Source: Anaerolineales bacterium (GTDB taxonomy: Bacteria > Chloroflexota > Anaerolineae > Anaerolineales > UBA4823). Taken from it: a DNA stretch of 13,342 nt. The stretch is from assembly GCA_028687395.1 (NCBI GenBank), contig JAQUAE010000013.1, forward strand, positions 1 through 13,342, given 5' to 3'. The notes beneath the pieces were generated by a model, which was not told the DNA's origin, did not search any database, and saw only the letters and a program-made list of their open reading frames with translations. Below, one piece after another: positions 7,165-12,343 of the stretch (position 1 is the first letter of the stretch; each line of letters opens with the position of its first letter). The translations under genes and the position numbers were made by a program.

Positions 7165-7797
7165 TTAAAGTCCAAGGGCATCTGCCCATTGATTGAGCAC
7201 TTCTATCATTGCCTGGGAAGCTGCTCTGGCTTTGTCTGCCTCAATCGGCATATCGGTGTGGTATAGGTTGCTTAGTTCTTTATGCACGGCCAGAACGTGG
7301 TTTGAGCTTGCCAGAATTGTAGCCCGATGGTTTTCATCCCGAATATGCTTTTTGGCCGCATACTCTAGGCGTTGACGACGAGTGACCATCTCCGGTTTTT
7401 TGTGGTCCTCAGGCTCCCAGCCAGGTTGAAATCTGACCTCGTTATCAGGTGCCAGTTTTCGCATTAGGTGGTCATACGCTTGGCGTATGTCCGATAGAAT
7501 GGATTTCTCGGGGTGACTTGAGGTCCTCATACGTACTTCAAGAATCTGCCTATAGAGTTTTCCTAGCTCAGTGTCAACGGCTTCAAACTTTCTTGCGTAT
7601 TCTTCGTCCTTATTTGGCTTGGTGATGGCATCGTTGATCAATGAAGGGTTAAAGGCTTCCACACGATAGACGAAAGAGTGAGCGCTAGCGGTAACCGTCC
7701 CGTATACTGATGCAGTTGAAGAGAATGCCAGGACCTGGGCGTAAGCATCAGCGGCTCCTGCCCTTAGAGAGGCTGCCTCAGCAGACATAGCTTCCAA
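7165..7797 (-). CDS. Unknown helical protein, C-terminal part of a frameshifted gene
   Basis: An open frame of 210 codons from a TTG; the family is not recognised. The sequence is rich in Ala, Glu, Lys and Arg and looks almost wholly helical. It includes an Arg/Lys-rich segment RRQRLEYAAKKHIRDENHR (about 140-158) and a C-terminal helix ending WADALGL. The TTG start is an artefact. In the same frame, protein-like sequence (SNHTNREASASYLEAM) continues upstream to a TGA at 7846-7848, and there is no Shine-Dalgarno. The 96-residue frame above it overlaps by 34 bases and breaks off into nonsense after about DPHP. One added base near the CCCC/TTT run at 7833-7839 would join the two into a protein of about 296 residues. 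It is therefore a broken gene or a sequencing error. It lies upstream of the HEPN-motif gene, and its role is unknown. Confidence 0.6.
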   Translation of the reverse strand: MEAMSAEAASLRAGAADAYAQVLAFSSTASVYGTVTASAHSFVYRVEAFNPSLINDAITKPNKDEEYARKFEAVDTELGKLYRQILEVRMRTSSHPEKSILSDIRQAYDHLMRKLAPDNEVRFQPGWEPEDHKKPEMVTRRQRLEYAAKKHIRDENHRATILASSNHVLAVHKELSNLYHTDMPIEADKARAASQAMIEVLNQWADALGL

Positions 7798-8054
7798 GTA
7801 ACTTGCAGATGCCTCCCGGTTGGTGTGGTTTGAAAGGGGTGTGGGTCAGCATGATCCCAGTATGTTTTTCCGGTCTCAACGATGTGGATGGAGCGATCTA
7901 TCTCATCAGCCGCAGATAGGTGAAGCTCCTTTGACGCTTTCAAATCTTGGAGCGTTTTTTCTACAAAAAGACCCGGTGGAGTGAATTTTTTGTTGCTGTC
8001 CTTATCCAAAATACAGTTCTCCATTAGATGTCTGAAATATAACATATTCGTCAT
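7764..8054 (-). CDS. N-terminal part of the same frameshifted unknown gene
   Basis: A 96-codon open frame whose first 73 or so residues are protein-like (for example LKASKELHLSAADEIDRSIHIVETGKTYW). The last 20 (after DPHP) are not. It ends in TAA at 7764-7766, 34 bases inside the next frame. The best reading is the amino end of a single gene continued by the 7165-7797 frame after a one-base deletion. The true start is uncertain. The ATG at 8054 has no Shine-Dalgarno. An ATG at 8061, seven bases upstream, opens the same frame as the C-terminal part and reads MTDDEYVIFQTSNGELYFG before a TAA at 8002-8004, so a second compensating slip near there is possible. A perfect TATAAT (8129-8124, minus strand) lies upstream with no clear -35. 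The function is unknown. Confidence 0.5.
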   Translation of the reverse strand: MTNMLYFRHLMENCILDKDSNKKFTPPGLFVEKTLQDLKASKELHLSAADEIDRSIHIVETGKTYWDHADPHPFQTTPTGRHLQVTWKLCLLRQPL

Positions 8055-8063
8055 CAGTCATGC

Positions 8064-8076
8064 GCCTAATTATTAA
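8064..8076. repeat. Right arm of imperfect inverted repeat flanking the broken gene
   Basis: GCCTAATTATTAA, the inverted partner of 7137-7153. It sits immediately before the candidate start codons at 8061 and 8054 on the minus strand, where a bound regulator would block expression. Confidence 0.35.
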
Positions 8077-8214
8077 TTTCTATGATTGTCTCTACTAGCA
8101 GAGGCAAGTATAGAACGCACTTAATTATACGAATAGAGCACCCCCTCCCCCAAACGTGACGCTCGGCAGGGGCGAACGGGCGGGTTGTCACTCGCCCGGC
8201 ACATAAATCGAGAG

Positions 8215-8220
8215 TATCAT
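8215..8220 (+). promoter_or_regulatory. Possible -10 box of the fumarase operon
   Basis: TATCAT lies about 60 bases ahead of the fumarase alpha start. The best -35-like element, TTGTCA at 8185-8190, is 24 bases away, which is too far, and sits in the loop of a hairpin (8177-8182 with 8193-8198). The promoter call is therefore weak. The 8055-8281 gap otherwise holds the right edge of the AT-rich island (about 8135) and the leader hairpins. Confidence 0.25.
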
Positions 8221-8241
8221 AGGGGTAATTCGTCAAACACG

Positions 8242-8277
8242 GCCGGCAGACCTCCAACCCGCTGCCGGCATGGAGGT
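8242..8277 (+). promoter_or_regulatory. Fumarase leader with two exclusive hairpins
   Basis: GCCGGCAG (8242-8249) pairs perfectly with CTGCCGGC (8262-8269). The loop of that hairpin contains ACCTCCA (8250-8256), which is perfectly complementary over seven bases to TGGAGGT (8271-8277), the Shine-Dalgarno of the fumarase alpha gene. The connecting loops are too short (0 and 1 nt) for both stems to form as a pseudoknot. They therefore act as alternatives: one leaves the ribosome site open, the other covers it. Confidence 0.4.
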
Positions 8278-8281
8278 GAGC

Positions 8282-9154
8282 ATGCAAGACCTGACCGAAC
8301 CCATCCTCGAGCTGGTGCGGCTGACTTCCACCGACCTGCCCGCCGACGTGGAGCAGGCCCTGCGCCAGGCGGTGGAGCGCGAGGCGCCTGGCTCGGCGGC
8401 GCGCGGCGCCCTGGAAACCATCCTGAAGAACGTGGCGCTCTCCCGGGCGAACTCCACGCCCATCTGCCAGGACACAGGCACGCCGCTCTTCTACGTGCGC
8501 CACCCCGCCGGCTGGAGCACGCGCAGCCTGCGCGCCCAGATCGAATCCGCCGTGGCGCAGGCTACCGCCCACGCTTACCTACGCCCCAACTCGGTCGACT
8601 CGTTGAGCGGCAAGAACAGCGGCAACAACCTGGGCGGGCACTACTTCCCCACCATCCACTTTGAGGAAGTGGAAGGCGAGGCGCTGGTCATCGAGCTGAT
8701 GCTCAAGGGCGGCGGCTGCGAGAACGTCGGCGCACAGTACTCGCTGCCGCACAGCCAACTGGGCGCCGGGCGGGACCTGGCTGGGGTGCGCAAGGTGGTG
8801 CTGGACGCTGTGCACCAGGCCCAGGGACAGGGCTGCGCACCGGGCATCCTGGGGGTGGCCATCGGCGGCGACCGCGGCTCTTCATATTACGCCTCCAAGG
8901 AAGCCCTGCTGCGCAAGCTGGACGAGCCCAACCCGGATGAGAGCCTGGCCGCGCTGGAAGCGCGCCTGACCCAGGAAGCCAACCAGCTCGGCATCGGCCC
9001 GATGGGCTTTGGCGGCGAGACCACTGTGTTGGACGCCAAAATCACCCACCTGAACCGCCTGCCAGCCAGCTACTTCGTCTCGGTGTCGTATATGTGCTGG
9101 GCTTACCGGCGGCGCAAGATGGTCTGGAAAGACGGGCAGGTGAGCTACTCGTAA
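8282..9154 (+). CDS. Class I fumarate hydratase, alpha subunit
   Basis: A 290-residue N-terminal subunit of the oxygen-sensitive class I fumarase (FumA/TtdA-like). The enzyme interconverts fumarate and malate in the TCA cycle using a [4Fe-4S] cluster. The three cluster cysteines are visible: C62 in CQDTGTP, C146 in KGGGCENVG and C185 in GCAPGILGVAIGGDRGS. GKNSGNNLGGHYFP (110-123) is also typical. The frame opens at an ATG at 8270, but the ATG at 8282 is preferred because GGAGGTGAG (8272-8280) precedes it directly. The beta subunit follows 24 bases downstream; split alpha/beta genes are the usual form outside enterobacteria. A tartrate dehydratase (TtdAB) role cannot be excluded from sequence alone, but fumarase is more likely in this context. 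The upstream leader may control translation. Confidence 0.93.
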   Translation: MQDLTEPILELVRLTSTDLPADVEQALRQAVEREAPGSAARGALETILKNVALSRANSTPICQDTGTPLFYVRHPAGWSTRSLRAQIESAVAQATAHAYLRPNSVDSLSGKNSGNNLGGHYFPTIHFEEVEGEALVIELMLKGGGCENVGAQYSLPHSQLGAGRDLAGVRKVVLDAVHQAQGQGCAPGILGVAIGGDRGSSYYASKEALLRKLDEPNPDESLAALEARLTQEANQLGIGPMGFGGETTVLDAKITHLNRLPASYFVSVSYMCWAYRRRKMVWKDGQVSYS

Positions 9155-9178
9155 GGGGCGGCTCGAAGGGAGATAGCC

Positions 9179-9799
9179 ATGCGTTCAGTGCAAATACCCA
9201 TCAGCGACGAAACCATCCGCAGCCTGGAAGTGGGCGAGCCAGTGGCGCTATCCGGGGTGATGATCACCGGTCGGGACGCGGCGCACAAGTGGATGGTGGA
9301 TACCTTTATCAAGAAGACTCGCCAGCCGGAGGGCGACGACCAGCAGGTCTACGCTGCGCTCAAGCCCATCCTGGCGGGTGGCGTGATTTACCATTGCGGA
9401 CCGGTGGTGGCGGGGCTGGACACGAAAGACTACCGCTTTGTGGCGGCTGGCCCGACTACAAGCTCGCGCGAGGAGCCTTACCAGGGCGACGTGATGCGCC
9501 ACTTCAACGTGAAAGGCGTGATCGGCAAGGGCGGCATGGGGCCCAAGACGCTGGCCGCCTGCCAGGAGGCGCCGGGCGCCTACCTGCACGCCATTGGCGG
9601 GGCGGCTTCCCTGATCGCCCAATCGGTGAAGCGCGTGCTCGGCGTGCACAAGCTGGATTTCGGCGTGCCCGAAGCGATGTGGGTCATCGAAGTGCAGGAC
9701 TTCCCCGTGGTGGTCACCATGGACGCGCACGGGCGCAGCCAGCACGCGGTCATCGAGGCGCAATCGAAGTCAGCGCTGGAAAAGCTACTCGCCGCGTGA
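9179..9799 (+). CDS. Class I fumarate hydratase, beta subunit
   Basis: A 206-residue C-terminal subunit partnering the preceding gene (FumA C-terminal / TtdB-like). The swivelling-domain motifs are present: GEPVALSGVMITGRDAAHK (19-37), AGPTTSSRE (90-98), GKGGMGPKT (116-124) and GAYLHAIGGAA (133-143). The start is supported by AAGGGAGA at 9166-9173. The length is normal for the split form. It probably forms the heteromeric hydratase with the alpha subunit, the active site lying between them. It is the last gene of the operon: a 15-bp inverted repeat begins 41 bases after its stop codon, and the next operon converges from the other side. Confidence 0.93.
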   Translation: MRSVQIPISDETIRSLEVGEPVALSGVMITGRDAAHKWMVDTFIKKTRQPEGDDQQVYAALKPILAGGVIYHCGPVVAGLDTKDYRFVAAGPTTSSREEPYQGDVMRHFNVKGVIGKGGMGPKTLAACQEAPGAYLHAIGGAASLIAQSVKRVLGVHKLDFGVPEAMWVIEVQDFPVVVTMDAHGRSQHAVIEAQSKSALEKLLAA

Positions 9800-9839
9800 G
9801 ACCGCAGGCAAGAGAGCACCAGCCCAAAGATAGATATAA

Positions 9840-9877
9840 ATACACGGGAGGCGCGCTGGATTGCGCCTCCCGTGTAT
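9840..9877. terminator. Shared inverted repeat between convergent operons
   Basis: ATACACGGGAGGCGC (9840-9854) pairs perfectly over 15 bases with 9863-9877, leaving an 8-base loop. It lies between the fumarase operon (+) and the ccm operon (-). No long T-tract follows on the plus strand (TGTAGTATG). On the minus strand the stem is followed by TTATATCTA, a somewhat better release site. It could serve both operons as a bidirectional terminator or an RNA-end-stabilising structure. Confidence 0.75.
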
Positions 9878-9910
9878 TGTAGTATGACAGGTGGTATAAG
9901 ACAGCCAAGC

Positions 9911-10081
9911 CTACTGAGGCGGCTCCTTCTTCTCCATCTCTTCCAGGACCTGTAAATCCTGCTGCAGGCTGCGGCGACGGATGACCAGGCTGATCAGGTA
10001 GATCGCCATCACGCCGAAGATGACTGCATATCCGGCGATCATGTAAGCGCCGGTATCTGCGGGGGCTTGTTGAAAGAACAT
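9911..10081 (-). CDS. ccmD: CcmD-like small haem-exporter protein
   Basis: A 56-residue protein read from the ATG at 10081 to TAG at 9911. It has one membrane helix (about 13-34, AYMIAGYAVIFGVMAIYLISLV) followed at once by RRR and a charged cytoplasmic tail rich in Glu, Lys and Gln. This is the standard plan of CcmD: tyrosines in the helix, then basic residues. CcmD links holo-CcmE release to the CcmABC complex. Its place directly downstream of ccmC (39-base gap) is the usual one. TTGGAG lies about 10 bases before the start. Its small size makes it easy to miss. The identification rests on topology and context, since CcmD proteins share little sequence. Confidence 0.82.
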   Translation of the reverse strand: MFFQQAPADTGAYMIAGYAVIFGVMAIYLISLVIRRRSLQQDLQVLEEMEKKEPPQ

Positions 10082-10120
10082 AAGCTGTTTTCTCCAAGAA
10101 TCGAGTGGGCAGGGCGGAAG

Positions 10121-10819
10121 CTAAGCGGCTAGCTTGAGCTTGAGCTGCTCGACGTGGTCAGCCAGCTTGCCCAGGCGCACGCGGTGCCAGAGCAAATCGA
10201 CGAAGACGAAGGTGAAGGTCAGCAGGCTGAACATGAAGGTTTGCAGCATCCTGGGGGTCATATCGAACTGGCCCTCGGCGCCGGGCTGGTTGCTGCCGAT
10301 GACGATGGGGTGGATGGTGCGGAAGAGGCGGGCGGACATGAAGGTAAGCGGCACGCTGATAAAACCGACGATGGCGTAGACCGCCCCGAAGCGCCCGCGG
10401 CGGTCGGGGTCTTCGATGCCCTGGCGCAACATGAGGTAGGCGGCGTAAATCAGCTCCATGATGGTCGCCGTGGTCAGGCGCGGGTCCCAGGTCCACCAGG
10501 TGTTCCAGATCGGGCGCGCCCAGATCGAGCCGGTGACGATGTTGATGAAGATGAAGGCGATGCCGATCTCCACCGCGGCTACCCCGACGATATCCCAATG
10601 GCGCCGCCCGGTACGCAGGTAGACGATGCCGGCGAAGGCGGCAGCCAGAAAGCTGAGCATGCCCACCCAACCGGCGGCGACGTGAAAATAAAAGACGCGC
10701 TGCACCTGGCCCATCACAGCCTCGGTGGGCGCGTAAAAGAAGACCAGTCCTACTGCGATGGCGAAGAGGGCCGCCGTCACGGCGTCCAGAATCGTCAGCA
10801 GGCGCGGTTTTGGTTCCAT
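10121..10819 (-). CDS. ccmC: CcmC haem-handling protein of cytochrome c maturation
   Basis: A 232-residue protein with six predicted membrane helices. It carries the tryptophan-rich haem-handling motif WNTWWTWDPRLTT at 105-117. The two conserved histidines flanking it, H46 in YFHVAAGW and H170 in RTIHP, are the expected axial haem ligands. CcmC presents haem to CcmE on the outer face of the cytoplasmic membrane. The length and all hallmark residues are normal. GGAGGA overlapping the end of ccmB provides the ribosome site. The gap to ccmB is only three bases, indicating translational coupling. Confidence 0.95.
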   Translation of the reverse strand: MEPKPRLLTILDAVTAALFAIAVGLVFFYAPTEAVMGQVQRVFYFHVAAGWVGMLSFLAAAFAGIVYLRTGRRHWDIVGVAAVEIGIAFIFINIVTGSIWARPIWNTWWTWDPRLTTATIMELIYAAYLMLRQGIEDPDRRGRFGAVYAIVGFISVPLTFMSARLFRTIHPIVIGSNQPGAEGQFDMTPRMLQTFMFSLLTFTFVFVDLLWHRVRLGKLADHVEQLKLKLAA

Positions 10820-10822
10820 AAG

Positions 10823-11551
10823 CTATTCCTCCACTACGTAATCGAATACCATAAATGCTACTGCGATGAAGACCACGTCGTAGACCAGCAACAGGTTGAG
10901 CCAGGGGCTGATTTCAGCCATCTCGAGCCCTTGCAGGAACCCGGTGCTGCTCTTTACGGCGGCAATCAGCACCGGTATGGCAACTGGAAAGAGCAAGATG
11001 GGCAGCAGGATGTCGCGCGTGCGCGTCTGCACCGCCATCGCCGAGAGCAAGGTGCCCACAGCCACGTAGCCCAACGATCCCAGCAGGATCACCAGAAGCA
11101 AGCCGCCCTGAAAAAGGTTGATATTGTACAGCACGCTGTAGATGGGAAGGACGATGACCTCCACCAGGATCATGAAGATGAGGTTGCCGATGGCCTTGCC
11201 GAAATAAATTGCGCTGCGATCTACAGGGGCGAGCAACAAGCCGTCCAGGCAGCCGCGGTCCTTTTCCATCGCCATCGAGCGGTTCAAACCCAGCGTGCCG
11301 GCAAACGCAAAGGTCACCCACAGCACGCCAGCGGTCACCGTGGCGCGGGTGCGTGTGTCCAGTTCCAGGGCGAAATTGAAAATCAAGATGACCAGCAGGG
11401 CGAAGACCAGCATCGCCGAGAGCAGCTCACGGCTGCGCAACTCGGCAGCCAGGTCCTTCCACACCAGCGCGGCAATCGAGCGCAGGTAGAGGCGCATGCC
11501 TTCCAGCAGGCCGGGGGTTTTTGCGTGGGAGACTACCGGGGCGCCATCCAT
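10823..11551 (-). CDS. ccmB: CcmB haem-exporter permease subunit
   Basis: A 242-residue membrane protein of the CcmB family with about six helices. Diagnostic segments are AMEKDRGCLDGLLLAPV (94-110), just after the second helix, and the hydrophobic ILLPILLFPVAIPVLIAAV (181-199). It is the permease partner of the CcmA ATPase. The frame extends upstream to 11596, which would overlap ccmA by 35 bases. I place the start at the ATG at 11551 because GAGG overlapping the ccmA stop lies about nine bases ahead and the ATG falls 10 bases after that stop. The first 20 residues are less conserved. It is coupled to ccmA and ccmC on both sides. Confidence 0.93.
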   Translation of the reverse strand: MDGAPVVSHAKTPGLLEGMRLYLRSIAALVWKDLAAELRSRELLSAMLVFALLVILIFNFALELDTRTRATVTAGVLWVTFAFAGTLGLNRSMAMEKDRGCLDGLLLAPVDRSAIYFGKAIGNLIFMILVEVIVLPIYSVLYNINLFQGGLLLVILLGSLGYVAVGTLLSAMAVQTRTRDILLPILLFPVAIPVLIAAVKSSTGFLQGLEMAEISPWLNLLLVYDVVFIAVAFMVFDYVVEE

Positions 11552-11561
11552 CAGGGTTGCC

Positions 11562-12263
11562 TCAAGCGGAGCGTAAAGCCTGGCGGTAGAAGCCAAGCAG
11601 GTCGTCGGGTTGGATTTGGGCGCGCTGCACGGAGGCGACGATCACGCCATTGGAGAGCACGTCGAAGCGCGAGGCCAGGTCGGCCACCCGCGCCAGGTCG
11701 TGGGAGGTCATCACCACGGTGCGGCCGCGGGCTGCCACCTCGCGCAGCACCTCCTCCAACATGTCGCAGGCTTCCTGGTCCAGGCCGGTGTGAGGCTCAT
11801 CAAAGAGCATGACTTCGGGGGCGTGGAGCACGGCGCGGCCAATCGCCAGGCGTTGTTGCATGCCGCGCGAGAAGGTGCGCACCAGGTCCCGCCGGCGGGC
11901 GGCGAGCCCCACCAGGTCCAGGACTTCGGCCAGGCGCGCTTCCAGCCCTGGCACGGCGTACATGCGCCCATAGAAGCGCAGGTTCTCTTCTGCGGTCAGC
12001 TCGCCATACAGCAACGGCAGGTGGGAGACCACGCCGATGCGCCGGCGCAACGCCCCCGCCTGGGCAGGCAGGCGATGGTTAGCAATGATCACTTCCCCAA
12101 GCGTGGGGCGGGAGAGCGAGGCCAGGATGCGCAAGAAGGTGGTCTTCCCCGCCCCGTTCGGCCCCAGCAAGGCCACGAACTCCCCCGGCTCGACGTGAAA
12201 ATCCAGGCCGCGCAGCACGGTCTTCAGACCAAACCGCTTGACAAGCTTGCGTACCTCAATCAT
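11562..12263 (-). CDS. ccmA: CcmA haem-exporter ATP-binding subunit
   Basis: A 233-residue ABC ATPase. Walker A is GPNGAGKTT (34-42), the signature FSRGMQQR (131-138), Walker B VMLFDEP (151-157) and the switch histidine H188 in TSHD. The Q-loop position reads VVSHLPLLYGELTAEENL, without Gln. CcmA-type ATPases often show a His in this loop. Identity as CcmA rather than a generic ABC ATPase rests on the ccmB and ccmC genes immediately downstream. It powers release of holo-CcmE from CcmC. The ATG at 12263 has no clear Shine-Dalgarno, and a hairpin-forming leader lies upstream. Confidence 0.93.
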   Translation of the reverse strand: MIEVRKLVKRFGLKTVLRGLDFHVEPGEFVALLGPNGAGKTTFLRILASLSRPTLGEVIIANHRLPAQAGALRRRIGVVSHLPLLYGELTAEENLRFYGRMYAVPGLEARLAEVLDLVGLAARRRDLVRTFSRGMQQRLAIGRAVLHAPEVMLFDEPHTGLDQEACDMLEEVLREVAARGRTVVMTSHDLARVADLASRFDVLSNGVIVASVQRAQIQPDDLLGFYRQALRSA

Positions 12264-12284
12264 GGCATTGGGGGAGGGGTTCTG

Positions 12285-12329
12285 TTGAGCGGCTGCGCTT
12301 CCAGACGGCCTTTTTGCACACAGCGCTCA
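12285..12329 (-). promoter_or_regulatory. Hairpin in the 80-base gap upstream of ccmA
   Basis: TGAGCGGCTG (12285-12294) pairs with CAGCGCTCA (12321-12329), giving nine base pairs with one bulged G (plus-strand sense). The apical loop is 26 bases. It occupies most of the gap between the upstream membrane protein and ccmA. There is no T-tract, so it is not a standard terminator; it could be a processing or attenuation site. Confidence 0.25.
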
Positions 12330-12343
12330 GTCACCAGAATACC

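Noticed and set aside
7165..7797. A second HEPN motif in the broken gene (RDENH, RTSSH)
   Set aside because: These have only three residues between Arg and His, outside the RX4-6H spacing, so they were not counted.
5935..8135. Attachment-site direct repeats at the edges of the AT-rich island
   Set aside because: Comparison by eye of both edges found no shared sequence longer than a few bases.
8242..8277. True H-type pseudoknot in the fumarase leader
   Set aside because: The connecting loops would be 0 and 1 nucleotides, too short to cross the helices; the two pairings are better read as alternatives.
8066..8572. Long minus-strand frame across the fumarase leader and alpha gene start
   Set aside because: It is antisense to a certain gene, spans the composition boundary, and has no recognisable domain.
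10154..11812. Very long plus-strand frame (552 codons) opposite ccmC, ccmB and ccmA
   Set aside because: It lies fully antisense to three certain genes. The His/Gln/Asp-rich translation is typical of a GC-rich shadow frame.
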